A DNA stretch of 7,650 nucleotides, taken from the NCBI GenBank assembly GCA_015523135.1, contig WAKY01000161.1, forward strand, positions 1-7,650, written 5' to 3'. The position numbers and the translations under genes were made by a program. Positions 1 through 5,734 of the stretch are shown here, in pieces; within the stretch, counting starts at the first letter, position 1; each line of letters opens with the position of its first letter. The notes below the pieces were generated by a model. The model was not told where the DNA came from. It did no database searches and was given only the letters and a program-made list of their open reading frames with translations. The DNA comes from Candidatus Aciduliprofundum sp. GTDB lineage: Archaea; Thermoplasmatota; Thermoplasmata; Thermoplasmatales; Aciduliprofundaceae.

Positions 1-1060
1 CGAAAGGTTGAAGAATAGTTGTTTGAGAGAGAATGAGGTTGATAAGGAGCTAATAGATGACTTTATCCGCAGAAAAGGTATGATAAAGAAAAAGGAAAAA
101 ATTATGAGATTTGCCACACTCACCACTCTTGGGAAGAGAGTTGTTGAGCAAGGGATAGAGATAAAGGAGGAAATAACCCAGCTTACTCCGGAATTAATTC
201 AAACGGGGAAATGGAGAGATTATGAATTAAAGAGGTACGATGTGAATTTATTTGCTCCTAAGATTTACACTGCAAAGCTTCATCCCCTAACGCAGATAAT
301 TGAGAAGATACGCAGAATTTTCTTAATGATGGGTTTTGACGAAGTTGAAGGTTCCTATGTTGTAAATGCTTTTTGGGATATGGACGCATTGTTCATTCCG
401 CAAGACCATCCCGCTAGAGAGATGCAAGATACATTTTATCTGAAAAAGCCCAGCAAGATTTCTATTGAAGATAAAGAGTATATGAAAAAAGTAAAGGAGA
501 TGCATGAGAGCGGCGGAGGGATAAGCCGTGGCTGGAGATATGAATGGAGTGAGGAAATAGCCCAAAAAGCCATGCTTCGCACCCACACAACAGTTAATTC
601 CATCCGTTATCTTTACGAGCATCGCGAGCCTCCTGTGAGGATGTTCTCCATAGGTAGAGTTTTTAGAAGGGAAAATATGGATTCCACGCATCTGCCTGAG
701 TTCACTCAGATTGAGGGAATATACATGGATGAGGATGCCAACTTCCAAGTTCTTCTAGGTATACTTAAAGAATTCTACTCCCTCATGGGCTTTCCAACTA
801 TTAGATTTCGACCCTCCTATTTCCCATACACCGAGCCAAGTTTGGAGGTGGAAGTGCACTATAATGGGCAGTGGCTTGAGCTTGGTGGCGCAGGTATATT
901 CAGGCCTGAGGTCACTGAGCCATTGGGAATTGAATATCCCGTGCTGGCTTGGGGTCTCGGATTGGAAAGATTGGCTATGATAACCCTTGGTTTGAAAGAC
1001 ATAAGGGATCTTTATATTAGCGACATTGACTGGCTTCGCAACGCCCCACTTTTAAGATGA
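1..1060 (+). CDS. pheS: Phenylalanyl-tRNA synthetase alpha subunit, C-terminal part (5' end outside window)
   Basis: This is the class II catalytic subunit of PheRS, which charges tRNA-Phe with phenylalanine in the cytoplasm together with PheT. The frame is open from base 2, so the TTG at 8 is unlikely to be the start. About 352 residues are visible, against roughly 500 for archaeal PheS, so the N-terminal winged-helix region is mostly missing. The stretch ending near base 150 (FATLTTLGKRVVEQG) looks like the end of that region. Family signatures are clear: FIPQDHPAREMQDTFYL (about 390-440), RTHTT (about 577-591), motif 2 with GRVFRRE...D.THLPEF.QIEG (about 650-720), and motif 3 with GLGLERLAM (about 953-979). 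It ends with TGA at 1058-1060, 36 bp before the tRNA gene. pheT is not next to it on the 3' side. The family assignment is secure. Confidence 0.96.
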   Translation, partial: ERLKNSCLRENEVDKELIDDFIRRKGMIKKKEKIMRFATLTTLGKRVVEQGIEIKEEITQLTPELIQTGKWRDYELKRYDVNLFAPKIYTAKLHPLTQIIEKIRRIFLMMGFDEVEGSYVVNAFWDMDALFIPQDHPAREMQDTFYLKKPSKISIEDKEYMKKVKEMHESGGGISRGWRYEWSEEIAQKAMLRTHTTVNSIRYLYEHREPPVRMFSIGRVFRRENMDSTHLPEFTQIEGIYMDEDANFQVLLGILKEFYSLMGFPTIRFRPSYFPYTEPSLEVEVHYNGQWLELGGAGIFRPEVTEPLGIEYPVLAWGLGLERLAMITLGLKDIRDLYISDIDWLRNAPLLR

Positions 1061-1064
1061 AAAT

Positions 1065-1072
1065 CTTAAATA
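1065..1072 (+). promoter_or_regulatory. TATA box of tRNA-Tyr
   Basis: CTTAAATA fits the archaeal TATA consensus and lies about 28 nt before the first base of the mature tRNA. Transcription would start near 1094, leaving a very short 5' leader for RNase P. Inferred from spacing and sequence only. Confidence 0.6.
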
Positions 1073-1096
1073 CCAATTATCATTTCTCCTCTTTGA

Positions 1097-1213
1097 CCCG
1101 GCTTAGCTCAGTCTGGCTAGAGCGGCGGACTGTAGTTGGAATATGCCCAGGGAGGGCATAAACGCCGCTCAGCAGAGATCCGCAGGTCCCCGGTTCGAAT
1201 CCGGGAGCCGGGA
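1097..1213 (+). tRNA. trnY: tRNA-Tyr (GUA), intron-containing
   Basis: All cloverleaf parts can be paired by eye. The acceptor stem is CCCGGCT (1097-1103) with AGCCGGG (1206-1212), followed by discriminator A1213. The D stem is GCTC/GAGC (1106-1109, 1120-1123). The anticodon stem is GCGGA (1125-1129) with TCCGC (1179-1183). The T stem is CCCGG/CCGGG (1189-1193, 1201-1205) around a TTCGAAT loop. Anticodon GTA is at 1132-1134. The C1:G72 pair and A73 are the identity elements expected for archaeal tRNA-Tyr. A 42-nt intron follows position 37, giving a 75-nt mature tRNA. CCA is not encoded. It lies between pheS and psmA on the same strand with its own TATA box. Confidence 0.97.
1136..1177 (+). 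other. Archaeal tRNA intron at position 37/38, bulge-helix-bulge type
   Basis: The intron interrupts the anticodon loop at the canonical 37/38 site. A BHB motif can be drawn. The exon bases CTGT (1130-1133) pair with GCAG (1172-1175) as a 4-bp central helix that includes one G:U pair. The 3-nt bulges are A1134-G1135-T1136 and A1176-G1177-A1178. Cutting after the second base of each bulge gives the stated borders. The outer helix on the intron side is weak (about 3 bp). The intron also has its own hairpin, TATGCCC (1142-1148) with GGGCATA (1154-1160) and a 5-nt loop. Excision would be by the tRNA splicing endonuclease EndA, which is not in this window. Confidence 0.9.
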
Positions 1214-1230
1214 CTTCTTATGGATAAAGT

Positions 1231-1238
1231 TTTATAAT
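1231..1238 (+). promoter_or_regulatory. TATA box of the psmA/exosome operon
   Basis: TTTATAAT sits 41-48 nt before the psmA ATG. A start about 25 nt downstream (near 1258-1260) would give a leader of about 20 nt that includes the ribosome binding site. It is the only good promoter signal before the seven-gene cluster, so it probably drives all of it. A second AT-rich stretch (CATTTAAAG, 1252-1260) is too close to the ATG to serve. Confidence 0.55.
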
Positions 1239-1265
1239 GTTTGCGTATATCACATTTAAAGTTGA

Positions 1266-1273
1266 GAGGTGAT
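1266..1273 (+). promoter_or_regulatory. Ribosome binding site of psmA
   Basis: GAGGTGAT is a near-complete match to the archaeal anti-16S sequence GGAGGTGAT. It lies 5 nt before the ATG at 1279, which fixes that start. An out-of-frame ATG at 1272 is not used. Confidence 0.75.
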
Positions 1274-1278
1274 GAAAG

Positions 1279-2010
1279 ATGCAACCAGCGCAGATGGCGT
1301 ATGATAGAGCAATAACGGTTTTCAGTCCTGATGGCCGCTTGTTTCAGGTGGAGTATGCAAGGGCTGCTGTAAAGAGAGGTACCACAACTATAGGTTTGAA
1401 GTTTAAGGATGGAGTAGTTTTAATGGCTGATAAGAGAATAAGGAGTAGATTGCTTGATCCAAAGAGTATGGAGAAGATATTCTTGATTGATGAGCATATT
1501 GGTTGTGCTACCTCAGGCCTTGTAGGAGATGCTCGTGTTCTTGTAGATTATGCTCGTCTTATAGCTCAAATTGAGCGTGTTACTTATGGAGAGAGAATAT
1601 CCGTGGAGCATCTTGTGAAGAGGATAAGCGATTACAAACAGCAGTATACTCAGTATGGCGGAGTGAGACCATTTGGAGCTTCTTTGCTAATCGCAGGAAT
1701 TGATGAAAGTGGAGTGTACCTTATGGAAACGGATCCAAGCGGAACTATTATGGGTTACAAGGCAGATTGCATAGGTGGTGGAAGAGATACAGTTATGGAG
1801 CTATTTGAGAAAGAGTATAGAGAGGATATGGACTTTGAAGAGGCCATAATGCTTGGTTTGAAGGGAATAGATGCGGTTAGTGAGGATGGCATAACACCTA
1901 TAACCTTGGAAATAGGATATATAAAGAAGGATGGACATTTCACCATTATGAGTGAGGAAGAAGTTGCAAAGTATGTGGAGAAGTACAATAGTGGGAAGAA
2001 AGAGGAGTGA
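1279..2010 (+). CDS. psmA: 20S proteasome subunit alpha
   Basis: The 243-residue protein forms the outer heptameric rings of the 20S proteasome, which gate substrate entry and dock the ATPase PAN. The alpha-subunit signature YDRAITVFSPDGRLFQVEYA occupies residues 8-27. It includes the Tyr8-Asp9-Arg10 gate residues and helix H0 characteristic of alpha rather than beta subunits. Lys66 falls at the position that binds the C-terminal HbYX motif of the activator in Thermoplasma. RPFGASLLIAGID (residues 130-142) is the conserved second-half motif. There is no propeptide and no catalytic N-terminal Thr, as expected. The start is set by a strong ribosome binding site. It is the first gene of the exosome superoperon, 2 nt before sbds. 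The beta subunit gene is not in the window. Confidence 0.98.
   Translation: MQPAQMAYDRAITVFSPDGRLFQVEYARAAVKRGTTTIGLKFKDGVVLMADKRIRSRLLDPKSMEKIFLIDEHIGCATSGLVGDARVLVDYARLIAQIERVTYGERISVEHLVKRISDYKQQYTQYGGVRPFGASLLIAGIDESGVYLMETDPSGTIMGYKADCIGGGRDTVMELFEKEYREDMDFEEAIMLGLKGIDAVSEDGITPITLEIGYIKKDGHFTIMSEEEVAKYVEKYNSGKKEE
2001..2007 (+). promoter_or_regulatory. Ribosome binding site choosing the sbds ATG
   Basis: AGAGGAG lies inside the last psmA codons and ends 5 nt before the ATG at 2013. The in-frame GTG at 2007 overlaps this element and so has no room for one of its own. This favours the ATG. Confidence 0.6.
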
Positions 2011-2012
2011 AA

Positions 2013-2711
2013 ATGGTAAGGCTTGAGGATGCCATCATAGCAAGGTACGAGCACTCGGGGCATAGATTTGAAATTCTTGTAGATCCCGATATTATAGATG
2101 ATGTTAAATCAGGGAAAATAGAGAATGTTGTAGATTATATGGTCATAGATGAGATTTTTAAGGATGCTCATAAGGGAGACAGAGCAAGTGAAGAAATAAT
2201 AAAAGAAGTATTTGGTACTACGGATGTCAACGAAGTGGCTAAAGAGATAATTAAGAAGGGACAAGTTCAGCTAACCACAGAGCAGCGTCGAAAGATGCTT
2301 GAAGAGAAGAAAAAAAGGATAATTGCAGAGATAGCAAGAAATGCTATAAATCCACAGACTGGAGCACCACATCCTCCTCAGAGAATAGAATTGGCTATGG
2401 AAGAGGCTAAGGTTCATATAGATCCTATAAAACCTGTTGAAGAGCAAGTTCCTGTAGTGCTCAAAGCTTTGCGTATGGTAATTCCCATCAGATTTGAAAA
2501 AATTAAAATTGCAATTAAGGTAAGCGGTGATATGTATGGAAAGATTTACGGAGAGCTGAGTAAGAGTGGTACCATACTTCAAGAAGAATGGCAGAAAGAT
2601 GGCTCTTGGATTGGTGTTGTTGAAATTCCTGCTGGTATGCAAGGTGAGTTTTTAGATTTGTTAAATAAGAAAACTCATGGTAATGTTCAAACAAAGATTT
2701 TAAGGAGGTAA
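2013..2711 (+). CDS. sbds: SBDS/Sdo1-family ribosome maturation protein
   Basis: The 232-residue protein is the archaeal homologue of the Shwachman-Bodian-Diamond protein. The eukaryotic relative works with the GTPase EFL1 to release the anti-association factor eIF6 from the large ribosomal subunit; an equivalent late role is likely in archaea. Three domains can be outlined. The N-terminal FYSH domain is residues 1-87 (HRFEILVDPD near 17-26, KGDRASEEIIKEVFGT near 54-69). The helical middle domain is about 88-158 (LTTEQRRKMLEEKKKRII, NPQTGAPHPPQRIE). The C-terminal ferredoxin-like domain is about 160-232. Length and ends match archaeal members. An upstream GTG at 2007 is possible but overlaps the ribosome binding site. 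It sits 2 nt after psmA and 5 nt before rrp4. Confidence 0.95.
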   Translation: MVRLEDAIIARYEHSGHRFEILVDPDIIDDVKSGKIENVVDYMVIDEIFKDAHKGDRASEEIIKEVFGTTDVNEVAKEIIKKGQVQLTTEQRRKMLEEKKKRIIAEIARNAINPQTGAPHPPQRIELAMEEAKVHIDPIKPVEEQVPVVLKALRMVIPIRFEKIKIAIKVSGDMYGKIYGELSKSGTILQEEWQKDGSWIGVVEIPAGMQGEFLDLLNKKTHGNVQTKILRR

Positions 2712-2716
2712 TATGT

Positions 2717-3409
2717 ATGGAAGGAAAAATAGCAATACGAAAAATTGTTGTTCCTGGAGAGGAAATTGATGAGAAAGGCAAGCCCGGTAACGGTGTTTTT
2801 GTTGAAAATGGAAAGTTATACTCTGCATATTTGGGTATAGTTGATACCCGTGCCGGGTATGTTAATGTTATTCCTCTCTCAGGATGCTATATACCGAAAA
2901 AGGGAGACAAAGTGATAGGAAAAATAATAGACCTAGCACCTATGAACTGGGTTGTTGATATAAATGCCCCCTATTATGCGCCTTTGCATGTAAATGATGT
3001 ACCCTGGCGTGTTGAATTTGGGGACACAGGAAGATACCTTAGCATAGGAGATGTGATACTTGCTAAGGTAAGCAATGTAAACGAACTGGGTCAGGTATGG
3101 ATTACTTTGAAAGAACAGGGATTGCGCAAGTTGGAAGGAGGCCATATAATAAAAATATCTCCATTCAAAGTTCCTCGCGTCATAGGAAAGGGAGGAAGTA
3201 TGATTCAAATGCTCAAGGATTACACAGGGTGTAGAATTTATGTTGGTCAGAATGGAATAATATGGATTTCAGGGCCTCCTGAAGGAATAATAACTGTTAT
3301 AAAGGCAATAAGGATGATCGAAAATGAAGCCCACACTTACGGGCTTACAGATAGAGTTAAAGAATTTTTGGAAGAGAATAGAGGTGAGAGTAATGGGAAT
3401 GAAGAGTGA
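2717..3409 (+). CDS. rrp4: Exosome cap subunit Rrp4
   Basis: This 230-residue RNA-binding cap protein sits on the hexameric Rrp41-Rrp42 ring of the archaeal exosome and guides RNA into the pore. Domains in order are the N-terminal beta domain (residues 1-58, VVPGEEI near 11-17), an S1 domain (about 62-132), and a KH domain (about 145-205) whose GKGG loop is at 157-160. The tail is acidic and low-complexity (EENRGESNGNEE). The ATG has GGAGG at 2704-2708, 8 nt upstream and within the end of sbds. The 3' end overlaps rrp41 by 17 nt, which suggests coupled translation. Csl4, the alternative cap protein, is not in this window. Confidence 0.97.
   Translation: MEGKIAIRKIVVPGEEIDEKGKPGNGVFVENGKLYSAYLGIVDTRAGYVNVIPLSGCYIPKKGDKVIGKIIDLAPMNWVVDINAPYYAPLHVNDVPWRVEFGDTGRYLSIGDVILAKVSNVNELGQVWITLKEQGLRKLEGGHIIKISPFKVPRVIGKGGSMIQMLKDYTGCRIYVGQNGIIWISGPPEGIITVIKAIRMIENEAHTYGLTDRVKEFLEENRGESNGNEE
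3381..3387 (+). promoter_or_regulatory. Ribosome binding site choosing the rrp41 start
   Basis: GAGGTGA inside rrp4 lies 5 nt before the ATG at 3393. It marks that ATG as the start, although the frame stays open with an ATG as far back as 3324. Confidence 0.75.
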
Positions 3410-4130
3410 TATTAAACTCATAGATGATAATGGGCTTCGTATTGATGGGCGTTTACCAAATCAACTCAGGCCCATAAAAATGGAAGTTGGAATATTAAAA
3501 AGGGCTGATGGCTCAGCTTTTGTTGAGTGGGGCGGAAATAAAATCATAGCGGCTGTTTATGGACCTAACGAGGCCTATCCAAAGCATGTGCAAGAGGCGG
3601 ATAAGGCAATAGTTCGTGCACGTTATAATATGGCTCCGTTCAGTGTGGATGAGCGAAAAAGGCCAGGGCCTGATAGAAGGGCTGTGGAGCTTAGCAAAGT
3701 TATAAGTGAAGCCCTTGAGAGCGTAATATTTGTAGAAAAATATCCAAGAACAAGTATAGATGTTTATATTGAAGTACTCCAAGCAGATGCTGGTACTAGA
3801 GTTGCAGGTATAACAGCTGCTTCTTTGGCACTTGCAGATGCAGGCATACCAATGAGAGATTTGATAGTAGGATGCGCTGCTGGTAAAGTGGATGATGTTG
3901 TTGTTTTGGATTTGAACAAAGAGGAGGACAATTTTGGACAGGCAGACGTACCTATGGCCATAATGCCTCGTACTAAGGAAATTGCACTATTGCAAATGGA
4001 CGGAGATATGACATACGAGGAGCTAACCACTGCCATGGAGATGGCTATGGATGCTGCTAAGAAGATTCATGAAATGCAAGTTGAAGCATTGAAGAGAAAA
4101 TATATTAAGGAGGTTGATGAAGATGACTAA
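3393..4130 (+). CDS. rrp41: Exosome catalytic subunit Rrp41 (RNase PH family)
   Basis: The 245-residue protein is the active subunit of the archaeal exosome ring. It degrades RNA from the 3' end by phosphorolysis and can also add tails in reverse. The start MGMKSDIKLIDDNGLRIDGR is typical of archaeal Rrp41. Other family marks are ADGSAFVEWGGNK (38-50), the phosphate-site arginines in PGPDRRAVEL (Arg95-Arg96), ADAGTRVAGITAASLAL (131-147), and GQADVPMAIMPRT (182-194), where Asp185 is the expected catalytic aspartate. The catalytic set therefore looks intact. Starting at the earlier ATG (3324) would add 23 residues that have no place in the family. It overlaps rrp4 by 17 nt and rrp42 by 8 nt. 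Confidence 0.97.
   Translation: MGMKSDIKLIDDNGLRIDGRLPNQLRPIKMEVGILKRADGSAFVEWGGNKIIAAVYGPNEAYPKHVQEADKAIVRARYNMAPFSVDERKRPGPDRRAVELSKVISEALESVIFVEKYPRTSIDVYIEVLQADAGTRVAGITAASLALADAGIPMRDLIVGCAAGKVDDVVVLDLNKEEDNFGQADVPMAIMPRTKEIALLQMDGDMTYEELTTAMEMAMDAAKKIHEMQVEALKRKYIKEVDEDD
4107..4113 (+). promoter_or_regulatory. Ribosome binding site choosing the rrp42 start
   Basis: AAGGAGG lies 9 nt before the ATG at 4123 but only 3 nt before the in-frame ATG at 4117. Spacing therefore favours 4123. The two choices differ by two residues. Confidence 0.65.
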
Positions 4131-4935
4131 TTCAAAATTTACTGCAGGGGTTATACCTGAGATGCAGAGAAAGTATATCCATAAATTAGCATCCCAAGGA
4201 ACTAGGGTGGATGGAAGAAATTTTGATGAGATAAGAAAGTTAACAATTACAAAAGGATACATTCCCAGAGCTGAGGGCTCAGCCCTTGTGAATTTGGGTG
4301 ATACTAGGGTTCTTGTGGGTGTCAAAATTGAGCCAGGCACGCCTTTTCCAGATACTCCAAATATGGGAATTCTAACTACAAATGCCGAACTTGCACCCCT
4401 CGCCTCACCAACGTTTGAACCAGGTCCTCCAGGAGAAGAGGCAATAGAACTAGCTCGTGTTGTGGATAGAGGTATAAGGGAGGGCCATGCCGTTGATCTT
4501 GAAAAGTTAGTAATTGAGGAAGGAGAAAAGGTGTGGGTTGTATTCATAGACATTCATGTGCTTGATTACGATGGTAATTTATTCGATGCAGCTGGTTATG
4601 GTGCTTTGGCAGCACTTACAAATGCAATTGTTCCAGCGTCAAGATACGAGTTGGGCGATGATTTTAGTCTACCTGTGCAACATTATCCTGTTCCAGTTAC
4701 CTTTGCCAAGATTGGAAACTGGATCGTGGCAGATCCAAATCTAGATGAGGAAAGCATAGCATCTGCTCGCTTAACAGTTACAACAAGCGAAGAAGGACAC
4801 ATAAATGCTATGCAGAAGGGACTCTGTGGTACATTCACCTATGAGGAAGTTCAGAAAGTTATAAATATGAGCATGAATATCGGCGCAAAAGTCAGAGAAA
4901 TCATTCTTGGTGATTCAAATGTCAAAGAGGACTAA
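4123..4935 (+). CDS. rrp42: Exosome structural subunit Rrp42 (RNase PH family)
   Basis: The 270-residue protein is the non-catalytic partner of Rrp41. Three Rrp41-Rrp42 pairs form the hexameric ring, and Rrp42 helps build the active site and RNA path. Family marks are the N-terminal helix (IPEMQRKYIHKL, 11-22), RVDGRNFDEIRKL (28-40), AEGSALVNLGDTRVLVGVK (50-68), PGPPGEEAIELARVVDRGIRE (100-120), DIHVLDYDGNLFDAAGYGALAAL (143-165) and a C-terminal helix. The GQAD/GEAD catalytic motif of Rrp41 is absent, as expected. Start ATG 4123 is chosen on ribosome binding site spacing; 4117 is possible. It overlaps rrp41 by 8 nt and rpl37ae by 17 nt. Confidence 0.97.
   Translation: MTNSKFTAGVIPEMQRKYIHKLASQGTRVDGRNFDEIRKLTITKGYIPRAEGSALVNLGDTRVLVGVKIEPGTPFPDTPNMGILTTNAELAPLASPTFEPGPPGEEAIELARVVDRGIREGHAVDLEKLVIEEGEKVWVVFIDIHVLDYDGNLFDAAGYGALAALTNAIVPASRYELGDDFSLPVQHYPVPVTFAKIGNWIVADPNLDEESIASARLTVTTSEEGHINAMQKGLCGTFTYEEVQKVINMSMNIGAKVREIILGDSNVKED
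4909..4914 (+). promoter_or_regulatory. Ribosome binding site of rpl37ae
   Basis: GGTGAT inside the rrp42 coding sequence lies 4 nt before the ATG at 4919. The in-frame TTG (4907) and GTG (4910) overlap this element and are poorer candidates. Confidence 0.5.
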
Positions 4936-5173
4936 GAAAGTTGGTATTTCAGGGCGCTTCGGCCCTAGATATGGTATATCACTTCGCTATCGCTGGGCAG
5001 ATGTTATGAAAGAGAAGGAGAAGAAGCATCTATGCCCAAGATGCCATCATTACTCTGTTAAAAGACTCTCCACAGGTATTTGGGTTTGCACTCATTGTGG
5101 GCTCAAGTTTGCAGGTGGTGCCTACACTCCTGATGTGTATAAAGAATGGAGAAAGGTGAGGGTGAATGTATAG
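4919..5173 (+). CDS. rpl37ae: Large ribosomal subunit protein eL43 (L37Ae)
   Basis: This 84-residue zinc-ribbon protein belongs to the 50S subunit. It begins MSKRTKKVGISGRFGPRYG, the standard archaeal L37Ae N-terminus, which fixes the start against the TTG and GTG a few codons upstream. A four-cysteine zinc ribbon is present: Cys39-x2-Cys42 and Cys57-x2-Cys60, with the conserved basic and aromatic stretch VKRLSTGIWVC between them and FAGGAYTP after it. It overlaps rrp42 by 17 nt and rpoP by 8 nt. The link between this ribosomal protein and the exosome genes is a conserved archaeal arrangement. Confidence 0.96.
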   Translation: MSKRTKKVGISGRFGPRYGISLRYRWADVMKEKEKKHLCPRCHHYSVKRLSTGIWVCTHCGLKFAGGAYTPDVYKEWRKVRVNV

Positions 5174-5297
5174 GTGCGTTAGGTGTGGTAGGCCACTAAC
5201 TAGTGAGCTTGGGGTGCAACAATTAGAATGCGAATGTGGTAGCAGAATGTTCTACAAAGAGCGTCCAAATATGAAGAAGATCGTTTATGCGATATAA
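5166..5297 (+). CDS. rpoP: DNA-directed RNA polymerase subunit P (Rpb12-like)
   Basis: This 43-residue zinc-ribbon protein is a small core subunit of archaeal RNA polymerase. Reading from the ATG at 5166 gives MYRCVRCGRPLTSELG, then LECECGSRMFYKERPNMKKI, ending in VYAI. The first knuckle is Cys4-x2-Cys7. The CGSRMFYKERP stretch matches the YCG-x-x-[IVLM]-x-[YFV]-K-x-R-x pattern of RpoP/Rpb12. The ribosome binding site AAGGTGAG (5153-5160) lies 5 nt upstream, and the ATG overlaps the end of rpl37ae by 8 nt. Oddly, the second knuckle reads Cys22-x-Cys24 instead of the usual C-x2-C. It closes the superoperon here, and its last 13 nt overlap the convergent acetyltransferase gene. Confidence 0.92.
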   Translation: MYRCVRCGRPLTSELGVQQLECECGSRMFYKERPNMKKIVYAI

Positions 5298-5734
5298 ACC
5301 ATTCTTATCCATTTTCCAGTTTTTTCTCTTCTTTTGAACCCTAGATTTTCATAAAATTTTATTGCATTTTCATTCTTTTCTCCGACCCATAATTCAATTT
5401 TTGATGGTTTCAATTTCTCCATTGCCTTTTCAATTAGTATTCTTCCTATACCTTCATGCCTGTAAGAAGGAAGCACAACAACTTCATGAATCGCTCCAAC
5501 ATGAGAATGCTCAAACTTGCTGTACCAGAATCGATTGCAGAATATAAATCCGGCAATCTTTCCGTTATCTTCAGCAACAAAAAAGCACTCAGGATCTTCC
5601 TCATACAAATCCTCTATATACTTTCTTGCTTTCTCAATGTTTTTCTCTCCATACTCTTCTATACCTTTATACGCTTCCATAAGGATAGCTGGAAGGTACT
5701 GCAAATCCTCCCTTTTCCCTTTTCTTATCTCCAT
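5285..5734 (-). CDS. GNAT-family N-acetyltransferase
   Basis: This 149-residue protein should transfer an acetyl group from acetyl-CoA to an amine; the substrate cannot be told from sequence. The GNAT fold is clear. The N-terminal part (IRKGKREDLQYLP) is typical. Motif A runs from IHEVVVLPSYRHEGIGR through the following helix (82-107), with the acetyl-CoA loop R92-H-E-G-I-G97. Motif B (ELWVGEKNENAIKFYENLGF, 114-133) includes the usual N-x-x-A-x-x-F-Y-x-x-x-G-F pattern. The ATG overlaps the end of the winged-helix gene by 10 nt. GGTGAT (5741-5746, minus strand) sits 6 nt before it, so the two are one operon. The 3' end overlaps rpoP by 13 nt tail to tail. Confidence 0.93.
   Translation of the reverse strand: MEIRKGKREDLQYLPAILMEAYKGIEEYGEKNIEKARKYIEDLYEEDPECFFVAEDNGKIAGFIFCNRFWYSKFEHSHVGAIHEVVVLPSYRHEGIGRILIEKAMEKLKPSKIELWVGEKNENAIKFYENLGFKRREKTGKWIRMVYIA
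5320..5335 (+). terminator. T-rich stretch, possible terminator of the exosome operon
   Basis: TTTTTT followed by CTCTTCTTTT lies 23-38 nt after the rpoP stop. Archaeal RNA polymerase terminates at such U-rich runs without needing a hairpin, and none is evident here. The stretch is inside the 3' end of the opposing acetyltransferase gene, where lysine codons would also give T runs, so the call is tentative. Confidence 0.35.

Noticed and set aside
8..10. TTG at 8 as the start of pheS
   Set aside because: The frame is open to the window edge, and the protein would lack the N-terminal region normal for archaeal PheS, so the gene simply begins upstream.
1136..1177. Box C/D guide RNA inside the tRNA intron, as in some archaeal tRNA-Trp genes
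   Set aside because: No C box (RTGATGA) or D box (CTGA) is present, and 42 nt is too short.
2007..2009. GTG as the start of sbds
   Set aside because: It overlaps the only ribosome binding site, and archaeal SBDS proteins begin at the MVxL-like residues given by the ATG at 2013.
3324..3392. 23-residue N-terminal extension of Rrp41
   Set aside because: The extension is the rrp4 sequence read in another frame. The standard Rrp41 N-terminus and a good ribosome binding site point to 3393.
4023..4553. Open frame of 176 codons on the minus strand over rrp41/rrp42
   Set aside because: It is antisense to two conserved exosome genes, has no recognisable domain, and its composition matches a shadow frame.
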